A stretch of 64,000 nucleotides of DNA from Oncomelania hupensis (Eukaryota > Mollusca > Gastropoda > Littorinimorpha > Pomatiopsidae), in NCBI GenBank assembly GCA_036898135.1, contig CM072525.1:21667037-21731036 (forward strand), written 5' to 3'. The position numbers were made by a program, and so were the translations under genes. Positions within the stretch are counted from its first letter, which is position 1. Every line of letters starts with the position of its first letter. The notes under the pieces were generated by a model, which had not been told where the DNA came from, made no database searches, and worked only from the letters and a program-made list of their open reading frames with translations. Below, piece by piece: positions 13,361-25,856 of this stretch.

Positions 13361-16300
13361 CTACCGCGCAGTGGCTGCTGAGCTAAAAAATAGCGCACAC
13401 GCAAAGCGCTATACGAAAGTCTATGATATTGACGAAAGCCTAGTAGGCTTACGTCTCTCACGGCTTTGTTTCGATACTTGTAAAAAAATAGGTATGCTTT
13501 GAAATTTTTCTTCCGTAGTATTTCTTGAAATGGCGTAGTTGCGGAATTAAAGAACATTTTCCGGAGAAACTACGGACGTTCCGTAGGGGTTGGCAGCTCT
13601 GAGTTATCAGGGGTGTTGCCCAATCTTTCACAACGTCAGACATGAATCTGAAAAAACCAAAACTAAAAGCACTGGCTGAACCACTTTTGATCATCACATG
13701 AAGATAGATGTGGCTGTTTCATTTACTGAAGGGTCATGCTGTCTTTGGTTTTACTTCAAATAAAAAACAAACAAGAATAAAAACAGATCCTAGTCTACAA
13801 AACCAGATACTAGTCTATGTTTGTCTTCATTATATTACACAATATGCTTAAAATAAATAATAGAAGAAAGAGTACAAAATGTCTGCATGGGGGACAGGAC
13901 CATTACATTACATGGTTATTGCTTTAGGTCCAGCGGACTCTTCTGCGCCAAATCAGGACCAAAAAATCAAGACCACAACTTCGCTGAAAGAGGACTCACC
14001 CCTGATCCGCACAAAAGATCTGCTGAAACAACCCTAGTGGTAACACTGAACGCACTCCACCAGCCGGTCACTTTATACTAAAGGCATCCCATGCAGGGGA
14101 CGCTGAGGCTATACTTCAATTTATCGAACTCCCGTTTACAAAAACAAAATAGAATATAAACATCATTATAAAATATCAACAAAACACGTAGAAAATGCCT
14201 ACATTGCTAAATAAAAAACATCATAGGAAGCCCCAGTGACCACCTGGCAGAAAGCGTCCAATATTCCCAAGCTGATCCAACAGACCTCACATACAAATGA
14301 TGAGTTTTGTTCCTGAAGAGTTTTCAAGAAAAAAGCTAGATGACTGGTCTGGCGAAGAAGAAGATAGTGTAGTAGATTGATAGAACACAGTAGGAATGAG
14401 AAAGAACAAAGGAGAAAGACAGCAACAGTGGGAATTTAAAGCACTAAAGTTCCAGAAAGTGGAGATACTATTTATACTGAAACCCCCGGCACCCCCACAG
14501 GGGGACAGGACCAAGGGGTGGTGAAAATAGAAGGTACAGATAGAGAGTAATCATGGACCACACACACAAAAGATCAACTCACTCATTGCGGCTTGGCTAG
14601 GTAGAGAAGCCGGTAGCGGTTGTGCAGCAGTACTGTCAGGATCTTCAGTCTTCTTTTTCTTTCGTCGCTTCTTCTTTTCTTTAGGGGGTGGGGGTGTAGC
14701 CTGAGTCGCCATGTCGCCGGCTGTGGGCTGGGGCATGCCTGGGTGATTGCCAAATCCTCCTACCAAATAAGCTTTATCGTGAATCCATCAGTATTAAATC
14801 TTCAATCAAGGAACACAGTTTATTTTAGTGCATAAGCATTTCTACATATGCATACGTATGCACAAGGCATTGCTCCAAGGACACGCGCTCCCAAACATAC
14901 ACAAACAGGTGAGTTAATTATGTTCAAGGTGACAAAACCTGATGATAACTAGAAGAGTAAAGCCCATATGACTCACATGTTCCTTATGAAACTTGTAATG
15001 CTTAACATGAGAAAAAAAAAATCAAACAGAAGCCTTACAATGCAAAATACCCACTTCATCTTTCTATGCTCTTGACCTTGAGATGACCTTGATCTCCGTT
15101 TTCAAATACACTCATGTACTATCAGGATGCGTACTGGTCTTACAAATTAAAATTCCAGGACTTTTCAAGGGTTTTCCAGACCCATAAAAATATTTCATGG
15201 CTGTTTTTTTTCTTGATTGTGTTGCGAATAAATTTCTTTTATAAACTGTTGGCTGGTGTTGCTTACTTTGTTTTATGATAAAAGAAAAAAATATATGTTG
15301 AATATCCCTGATGCATACCAATCTAAGTCTATGCCATCGTTCGGTGGTTCTTACCACAACAGTGTTTATCTGATGCCAGTTTATAAGCCTATTTTTCATC
15401 GCCTGCAGCGTGTTGTGAAGTCTGTGAAGTGCTGGTCAGCTGATAGTATTGCTTGTTTGCAGGGATGTTTTGATTGTACTGAATGGAGTGTGTTTCATGA
15501 TGCGTGTGACAGTTTGGAAGAATTAGTGGATGTGATTTCGTCTTATATTTCCTTTTGTGTTGAAACTGTTATTCCTGTGAAGGAATGTGTGGTTTTCCCA
15601 AACAATAAGCCTTGGGTGTCCAAAGATTTAAAGTCAGTTTTAAATAAAAAGAAACGTGTGTTTTTCAATGGAAGTGACCATGACAAAAAGATGATCAACA
15701 GGGAAGTCCGTGATGCTATCAAGAAAGCCAAAAGGGTTTACAAAGAGAAAGTAGAATCCCAGTACAGTGGTGGCAACCTTAGGGGTGCCTGGAAGGGGAT
15801 TATGTCTATGGTATCTGTCAATCAGAAAACGGATTGTTCTAAGAAGTCTGTAAAACTTGAAGGTGTTGTTGATGCTGATGTGCCCAACGTTTTAAACCAT
15901 TTTTATTCTCGCTTTGAAAAGCATGACTTTTCTGCCAACATCTCTGATATTAGGACTTCACTTGTACCTGACCATAATGTTATTATTATTTCAGAGGAGA
16001 CTGTGACCAAAATGTTTAAGTCTATGAATGTTAACAAAGCACCTGGCCCTGATGGGATTTGTGGTAAAACACTGCGTTATTGTGCTGATCAGCTTGGCGC
16101 CGTCTTCCAGCCTCTCTTCCAACAGTCTGTCGATTCTGGGAAAATACCATCTCTTTGGAAATTTTCTAATGTTGTCCCATTACCCAAAAGGTCTAACCCT
16201 AAACAACCCAACGACTTTAGGCCTGTTGCTCTCACATCTCTTGTGATGAAAACTCTTGAAAAAATTATCAAGGCTCTGGTTTTGAGTGCGACTGAAAAGT

Positions 16301-19300
16301 TTCTTGACCCGCTGCAGTTTGCTTACCGGGCTGGTAGGGGGGTGGAGGACGCCAAGCTGTTCATCTTAAATACTCTGTACAAGCATCTAGAAAAACCAAA
16401 GGCACACGCACGCCTCGTTTTTGCAGATTTTTCTTCTGCATTTAATACCATGCAACCACATATTCTGGCAAAAAGATTGATTGAGGATTTTAGGCTTTCT
16501 GACCAACTTGTTTTGTGGATCTTGGATTTTCTGGTTGATAGACAGCAGAGAGTTTGTGTTAATGGTTGTTTTTCTGATATTGCTGTTACATATACAGGGA
16601 GTCCTCAGGGATGTGTGTTATCTCCCCTGCTTTTTATTTTGTACACTGACAGCTGCAGAAGTACCCAAGAGTGTAGGTTTTTAGTTAAATTTTCAGATGA
16701 CTCTGCCTTGTTGTCTCTTTTTCAGGGCCCGGAAAACGATCATGGTCTTGCCCTTTCTGATTTTGTTAACTGGTGCGATAATAATTTTTTGGAAATGAAC
16801 GTGTCTAAAACAAAAGAAATGCTTTTTGATTTTAGGACAGTGAAGGATGATGTCCGTCCATGTGTTATTCATGGTGAAGATGTGGAAGTTGTTGACACAT
16901 ATAATTATTTGGGTACAGTTTTTGATAGTCAGCTGAAATTTGATGTCAACACCCACAGTCTTGTCAAACGTGGTCAGCAAAGAATGTATCTTCTTAGGAA
17001 ACTAAAATCCTTCTCTGTTAACACAAAGATCCTCAGTTTGTTTTACCAGTCTTTTATAGAAAGTTTGCTGACTTTTTCTTTTATCTGTTGGTTTCACGGT
17101 CTGACTGTGAAGGATAGGAACAGCCTGAATAGCATAGTCAATGTCTGCTCAAAGATTATTGGAGTTAGGCAGAGAGATCTTTCTTCTTTCTGTGATCAGC
17201 AGATCTTACGGAAAACCGGGAGCATCCTTAATAGTCATCAGGAACATTGTTTGAAACCCGAGTTCACACTGTTGCCATCCAGACGCCGATATGCTATGCC
17301 CATCTGTAAGGGAAATCGGCGTTCTAAATCTTTTATTCCCAGTGCAATCCGACTTCTCAATAGTACTAACCGCTTTTAGTTTTCGGCACTTTGGGGATCT
17401 TATTTGTTATATAGTGAGAGTCTCCCTTTAGTGTCTATGTGTACTGGCTGAACTTTTTAATCAACTTGTTGAATTTTGTTGACTTTTGTGATATCACTTG
17501 TGATCTTGATAGGCGTGTGTGTGCTTGTGTGATGTTTTTTTTTTTTTGTTTTTTGTTTTTTGTTTTTTCCAATAATGGTTTATGATACATTTTTTGAGTT
17601 TCTTTATGCTGCCTCATAAACTTATAATGTAATTGCCCTTTGGGATGAATAAAGTTGTATTGTATTGTATTGTATTGTATTGTATTACAAATACAAAAAT
17701 GCACAAATCTTACTGTTATAAACAGTTGTCTGGTGTTGCTTATTTTTGTTTTATGATAAAAGAAAAAAATATATGTTGAATATCACTACAAATACAAAAA
17801 TGCACAAATGCACTGTGCAGCACACAAACAATCTGAGTTCAGCCCTCTTTTTGTTGGCTGATTTTTTTTTCTTTTCCAGCAGGTTAAGAATTCTTAATCT
17901 GGCAAGACTTTTCTTCTATCTGTTTTTCTAAATTGTCAAGTTCTCCCTTCTTCTCTTTTGCTGATTTTCTCATTGCATTTAATTTTGCCAGCAGTTTAAT
18001 GTCACACTTGTTTTCAGCTTTTTGAGCATATTCATCTGCAGAATGCACAAGAGACTTCCACATTTCCTCAGTTCTCCTCTTCTTTTTTTTCAACTCTTCA
18101 AGGTCATCTAACTCTGCCTTACGCCTTTGCAGCCTTCGGCAACTTTGTCTTTAGCACTAGTTGTTTTAGCTGAACTTTTGCTGGAATTTGAGGTGGGCAA
18201 AAAAACCGTCGATTTTTACACTGCGGTCAGCGTCTTCCTTTTGCTTCAACTTTTTTTTGTGCTTTGCACCTTTTACATGGCTTTTCACAGCCGATTCTCC
18301 TATGTTAGAAATATCAAATTCTTTCTCGCAAACTTTGCAAAAAGCACATCTTTGTAACTTTCCAGGACCTAACCAGCTACAGTAGTCTTTATTCTTTGTC
18401 CAAATCGCCTGAAATACGCACTTTCCAGGCATGTTTTAATTTGGTCTACAAAATATTTTCACCGCATTAGCACCACACAAATTCATATGAAACAATTTAT
18501 CGCAAACCGCAGGTCACAAACAAAGAATTTGGCCTAGCCAATCAGAAGTTTTGCTGCAAAAACGGAAGTTCTAGACTAGCCAATTAGTGAATGGAATGAT
18601 TCATATGAGCATCACGCTGCGAGTCCACTGAGCTATAAATAGCTCTAGTGCAATCGCCACAAACTGGAAACAGCCTCTCTCTCTCTCTCTCTTTCTCTCT
18701 CGCCCGCTCGCTCGGCGACGCTCGCTAACGAACGAGCTACGTTATTTTGAAATTCCAGGGTTTTCCATGATAAGTAATGAAATTGAAAAGCAATTTTGCA
18801 ATTCCAGGACTTTCCAGGTTTTCCAGGTAGAGTACGCACCCTGTATAATATCAAATAAACTACAGCAACTTGTTGTATTATGCTAAAATACAGGGACCTT
18901 GGTATGACCTTAACCCTTCAGTGACCTTGGTTATATCTGATAACTCGTGTTGTTTTTATTTGCTCTTTCCTGCCAGCAGTACTTGACAGTAAAATCTGCT
19001 ATCCCTTACAAAAGACCTACCTTGCTGTGGAGGCATAGGCATGGACTGGGAGAAAGGAATGCGCTGGCCTGGGTCCATGTGCTGCATAGGGCCTGGCGGT
19101 CCACCCCCAGGGAACGGCATGCGTGGGCCCTCTGGCCTCCCTCCTTCTGGGAACGGGCCTGGCGCTGAAAACCAATCGAGACCACCTTGAGGTGTCTGTA
19201 TGTATTATTTATTTGTAACAGAAATCTTGGTAAAATGCAAATTTATATATGTAATTTAGAAACCGCTAGGCCCAAAGATTGTCTTATACCCGAGTCCAAA

Positions 19301-21007
19301 TCTTCTAATGAAAAGCCAAACACTTCTGAACCAAATCAGTGTTGATGCTAGTGTACAATATAAGCGACAAGCCAAGTTTTCACTGTATTTTTGTGAATAC
19401 AGATTTCTTGACAAGACTTCACTTTTCTATTATTATTATTACTTACGTCTGATAAATCGGGGTCCCCCTTCCAAAGGCCTTTCACGGAAGAACTGCATAG
19501 GTCCAATACCTTCTCCCGCTGTGGACAAAGAACATGTTCACATCTGTACCAGTCTTCAGCAAGACAGTATCATTACATTACATTACATAATTGTTGCTTT
19601 AGGTCCAGCGGACTCTTCCGACCCAAATCAGGACCGGATAACCCCCAATCCGCATAAAAGATCTGCTGAAACAACCCTAGTGGGAAAACTGAATGCCCTC
19701 CACCAGCCAAACAAGGAGTCTTGTCCCGGAAGAGTTTTCAAGAAAAAGGTAGGAGACTGGTCTAGCGAATAAGACGATAGTATAGCAGATTGATAGAACA
19801 GAGCAGGAATGAGAAAGAGCAAATGAGAAAGACAGCGACAGTGGGAATTTAAAGCACTAAATTTCCAGAAAGTGGGGATACTATTTATACTGAAACCCCC
19901 GGCACCCCAACGGGGGAAAGACAGTATCAACATCACCAATGTCAAAAATTCATAGGCACTGACACTGTTATTTTTCCAAAGTCACAACAAAAACAACAAA
20001 TTTTTAAAGCTTAAATAATAGATAGATATGTTTATAGGGTCCAGCACAATTATATCAACTAACAAGTTAGTATCTCTCTTCTATGTCTCTAACGACGTGC
20101 GCGTACAACCGATTGCTTCCCTTTACATGCTTTGCGCCCCATAGAGCGTCGTCGGCCTGAAATAACTTTTTAGAAACTTCAAAACCCAGGGGAATTATGG
20201 GTAGAGAAATCCTTTTCTGAAATAACGTCGGCTAAATCCTTCTTTAGTTTCTTTGCTCGAGCAAAGGCAACCTCATAGGTATGGAGCACTTCGTCCATTA
20301 TAACTCCATCGCTGATAATACTGCTGACAAGTTTCTGCCCTTGTTCACTACCAGAAATAAGCAGTTCCTCTCCCAACTTTCGTTTCATTTCAGCGAGCAC
20401 ATCTTCGCGAGAACAGATTTCCCAGAATTCTCTATTCTATTTTTAGGTTTGGGATATTCCCGTCTCAGCTTGTGGCTAAACGGGACCACCGCATGTCGAC
20501 TGGGGGCAATACGAGATACTAACTTGTTAGTTGATATACTTGTGGGTCTAGCTAATACTGTTAAGAGCTGAATCAGGACCACTCAAAACTATTCCATATC
20601 AAACCACTAAAATTAAAATATGATTAAAAATGTAAATAAAACTGGTTTAACTAATGAAATCCAAGCAAGCGCACAAACCAGATGACATGACCTATATGCG
20701 ATAAAACAAACCAACAGCATGTAAAAATGTAAACAGGTTTTGATCACTGCAAACTTTACAAATCTCATGAAAAGGTATCGAACCAAAATATCTTTCTCTC
20801 TCATCAATCATATCAGCAAATTCAGACATAAAATGGAGGACGGAAAAGGATTTGTCACATGCAAAGCACCACGGTGGTTCTTCTCCTTTCAATAGGAAAC
20901 TAAGGGTGACATAAGTAGGCCTAATATGAAGGCAAGCCAAAACTGTTTTTTCTTTGCTAGTGGATGCAAAGTTGGACAAAGAAGCAGACAAATCTGGAAG
21001 AAACCTA

Positions 21008-21063
<56 letters not shown>

Positions 21064-24000
21064 TAATAATAATAATAATAATAACAACAACTACATGTAT
21101 AGTAATTATACACGGCTTTTTCCTAAGGATACTTCAGTTTCAAGCCTTCAAGTTCAGAGTTCTAAAGCCCTATACCAAAGCCACTGTCACAGAAATACCT
21201 GTCCTTGGTCGAAAGAACTTGTACAAATGCATAATTCTCCTCCTAATTCATAACTGCTCATGACAAATATGTGAAGGTTTTTGCACACATATATATTTGT
21301 ATAACTACACAAAAATCATGGTAAGAAATACCTACCTGAAGTATGAGGAGATCGGATAGGCATACCAGATGGTCCGGGAGGACCAGGGGGTCCTGGCAGA
21401 CCAGGAGGACCTTGCAGTCCAGGCGGACCCTGCAAACCAGGTGGTCCTGGAGGACCAGGTGGTGAGGGGCCCAAGGACTGTGGCCCGGTGGCACCAGGTG
21501 TGGAAGCACCGGACGGTGGCTGGCTGCTGGGGGAGGTGACAGGTGTGTCACTAGGAGACATAGGTGTGGAGGTGTGTTTCTTCATCAGCTGCTCTCTCTG
21601 CTGGAACGTCTCACTGAATGGATTGTTGTCCTGAAGGAATAAACCAATATATATATATATATATATATGGAATGTCTCACTGAATGGATTGTTGTCCTGA
21701 AGGAATAAACCAATATGTTAGCACGGCATCACTGGGCGAAAGTCTTCTACACAGAAGTCACCGGCCAGGGCGGAGGAACCTCACGTTACTACAGGTTCAA
21801 CGACCACGTGCTCAGGGCCAAGGCGAGCCACACTGTATTCGTGGATTTCGGCTGTGGCCAACAGCCTGGAGAGGATTGGGCCCTGCCAGGTCTTTTTTGC
21901 CCAAGACACAACACATGATGAGGCTATCCACTAATTCCATGCCGGATCGGTCGTCGCCCGGCTACACAAGGACCGCGCCTTCCGTTGGCCACCAGGACGG
22001 AGGTGAAAAGTATGCTACTGATGGACAAACTAGCAAGATCCGCACGAGAAACAACATCGTCATAGGAACCTGGAATGTCAGGACCCTAACTGCGGAAGGA
22101 AAATTAGAAGAACTGGCCCACGAGCTGGACCACTATCGATGGAACGTTCTAGGTATCAGCGAACTGCGCTGGAAAGGCCTAGGTGAAACAACGACTGACA
22201 AAGGCCACAAGCTCTATTTCAGCGGTAGCAGATGACAGGCACGAACACGGCGTTGGATTCTTGGTCCACAAGAACATTCTAGCCACTGTCATGGGTTGCC
22301 GCCCAGTCTCCAGTAGACTCATTACCATCCGTCTGAGAGCAACCCCTTTCAACATTACCATCATCCAGGCCTATGCCCCAACATCAGACTATGAAGACAG
22401 CGAAGTGGAGGATTTTTATGAAAATATACAGGCGGTCCTTGACCAAGTGCCGAAGAAGGACATAGTCATAGTGCAAGGCGACTGGAATGCCAAGGTTGGC
22501 CAAGATGCGCACCACAACTGGGGAGACACATGCGGACCCCACTGCAACAACGAGACAAATGACAGGGGTCTGAGGCTATTGGAGTTTGCCAGATACAACA
22601 ATCTGGTACTGGCAAACACGCTTGGTCTCCACAAAAAATCCAGACGATGGACATGGCACAGTCCCGGCGGGGAACATCACAACCAGATCGACTACATCAT
22701 GGTCAAGAAACGCTTCAGATCAAGCATCAACATTGGCAGGACACGCACTTTTCCAGGAGCAGACATTGGAAGTGACCACGATCTCGTGATGATGTCTTTC
22801 CGGCTCCATTTGAAGAGAGTAAATACAGCAAAGTGCACTAGGCTGAAGTTCGACCTGGACAAACTGCAAGACCCGGAGGTGGCAAAAATATTTCAGGCCA
22901 CAATTGGAGGGAAATTTGCACCACTGCTTATTTTGGGGGCAGGCGAAGTAGATGTCAACACCATGACCAATACCTTCAACTCAGCTGTAACAGATGCCGC
23001 CACTGAGATCCTTGGCAAGCACCGACCAAAGAAGAAGCCGTGGATCACACCTGAACTTTTGGATCTGTGTGATAAACGAAGAGAGTTAAAAAAGAAAAAG
23101 AACACCTCACAGGGAGCTGATGTCTACCGAAAAATCAACAATGACATCCGAAAAGGCATGCGCACAGCAAAGGAGAACTGGATAGAAGATCAGTGCCAGG
23201 AAATAGAGAACAGTCTGAACAAGAACAACAGAAAGAAGGCCTACCAGACTGTGAAGCGGCTGACAAGTGTTAAACAGCCCAAAGTCTCCACTATCCAAAG
23301 CAAGTCTGGCATTTGCCTTACAGAAGAACAAGAAGTCCTGGACAGATGGACAGAGTACTGCTCTGACCTTTACAACCATACACCAAATGGAGACCCATCA
23401 GTTCTAGCATGTCCCGAGAGCAGAGAAGAAGAAGAAATCCTCCCAATTCTCCGGGAAGAAGTTGAGGCAGCAGTGCAATCGCTGAAGAAAGGGAAGTCAG
23501 CGGGAGTGGACAACATACCAGCGGAACTGCTACAAGCAGGAGGAGAAGCGATGACTGATGCTCTCACCATTATCTGCAACAAGATCTGGCAGAGTGGGGA
23601 ATGGCCTACACAGGGCTAGAAATTAACTTTTTTCTTTGGGGGCCACCGGGCCCCTTGAATGAAAAATGTGAGGGCCCACAAGCAACTTTCGGGGCCCAAC
23701 TTGAAAAATAATGCAAACAAAAAACAAAAGAATTATTGACAATATAATAAGTAGAAAGTACAATTTGTCTGATAATTTAAAATAAAAACAATTGAATTTC
23801 CAATTTTGCTGAGTGATGTCATTTTTATTTGCCTTTTCTTTCACTTTCAAACATTACCAACAAAAAATGGGAAAAAACGCATACACACACAGTCAGTGAC
23901 ACACATATTCCAGTGACTAGTGAGCCTGAAAATTGGAAAATACGCCATTGCCGATTGTTTTAGCAACTGTATGGCGACGATATGTAGACATACTTTTGTA

Positions 24001-25695
24001 CTTGCAAAGATGGACATTTTGCGCTTATGTTGTGCCATAGCCTTTTGTTTATTATATTAAAAAGATATTGTAAGTGTATATTAAACTTTTGAGTGCAAAA
24101 TTAAAGGGTTTTCGCTTCTTTTCTGTTGCTTTTTCTGTCCAAATTTAGGGCACCGGTGTGGGTTGATTCCCTTGGCCCAAATACGAAACTGCCGAGTAGA
24201 GCTAGCTGTAGCAGATGAATTATTTTGCGGGCCAAGCGGGCCCTTCGTTTTTCAACATTCCGAGCCCGAAATCAACTTAGCGGGTTTTTGGCCCCGGGCC
24301 CCCGCTAATTTCGAGCCCTGCCTACACCATGGACCCAGTCGCTTGTCATCACTCTTCCCAAAAAAGGTAACCTTCAGGCGTGTGAAAATTACCGCACCAT
24401 CAGCCTCATCAGCCATCCCAGCAAGGTCCTCCTGAAAATAATACTCAACAGGTTGAAACCACAAGCTGAACAAATCATAGCTGAAGAACAAGCAGGATTC
24501 ATGGCAGGGCGAAGTACCACTGAACAGATTTTCAACCTCAGAATAATCTGTGAGAAATACCTACAGCACCAACAACATCTATATCATGTGTTCATAGACT
24601 TCAAGAAGGCATTTGACCGAGTCTGGCATGCAGCTCTATGGGCAACCATGAAAGTGTACAACATCAGCCCTAAAATTATAGAAGTCATCAAAAGCCTGTA
24701 TGACAAGGCTACCAGTGCAGTCCTCCATAACAGCGTCATCGGGAACTGGTTCAGAACAACAATCGGTGTGCGTCAAGGATGCCTACTCTCTCCAACACTC
24801 TTCAACATCTTCCTAGAGCGCATCATGTCAGATGCTCTTGCAGATCACGAAGGCACAGTCAGTATAGGGGGCAGAGCAATCTCCAATCTTCGTTTTGCGG
24901 ATGATATTGATGGATTGGCTGGAGAGGAACAAGAACTTGAACAGCTTGTACAGAGGCTTGACACCACCTCCAGAGCTTATGGAATGGAAATAAGTGCGGA
25001 GAAGACCAAAATGATGACCAACAACACCAATGGCATCAACACGGACATCAAAGTACAAGGCCAATCCCTCAACACAGTGCACAGCTTCAAATATTTAGGA
25101 GCCATTGTGTCAGACAATGGGTCTCGACAGGAAGTCCTCTCCAGGATCGCACAAACAACTGCTGCCCTGACAAGGTTGAAGCCCATTTGGAAAGACAGAA
25201 CCATCAGTCTACATTCCAAAGTAAGACTGCTGCGCTCTCTGGTCATCTCCATCTTCCTATATGCTTGCGAAGCATGGACCCTCACAGCAGATCTCCAACG
25301 AAGAATACAAAGCATGGAGATGAGGTGCTACAGAAGACTTCTGTGCATTTCCTATACCCAACACATCACCAACGTTGAAGTCCGACAGACCATCACACAA
25401 GCCATTGGACAACACGATGACCTGCTCACAGTGGTGAAGAAACGGAAACTCCGATGGTATGGCCACGTCACCAGATCATCAGGCCTTGCAAAGACCATTC
25501 TGCAAGGCACAGTGCAAGGAGGTAGAAGAAGGGGGAGACCGAAAAAGAGGTGGGAGGACAACATTCGAGAATGGACTGGTTTGACACTGAGCGAAGCCAT
25601 GAGGGCTGCTGAGGACAGAGAAAGATGGAGTATGCTGGTTAAGCGATCATCTGTGGTGCCCCTACGACCTTCGGGTTATGGGACAGGATAGGATA

Positions 25696-25771
<76 letters not shown>

Positions 25772-25813
25772 AACTTCTCACTGAATGGATTGTTGTCCTG
25801 AAGGAATAAACAA

Positions 25814-25856
<43 letters not shown>

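Noticed and set aside
13171..13557. Arg/Glu and Ser/Leu repeat ORFs
   Set aside because: Translation of the (TC)n microsatellite inside a hAT-like element.
15256..17379. Host gene on the plus strand
   Set aside because: The 707-codon ORF is a LINE reverse transcriptase bracketed by a target duplication.
20692..21253. Poly-Leu, poly-Tyr and poly-Asn ORFs
   Set aside because: Translation of the (AAT)n repeat; only the flanking LINE fragment is real.
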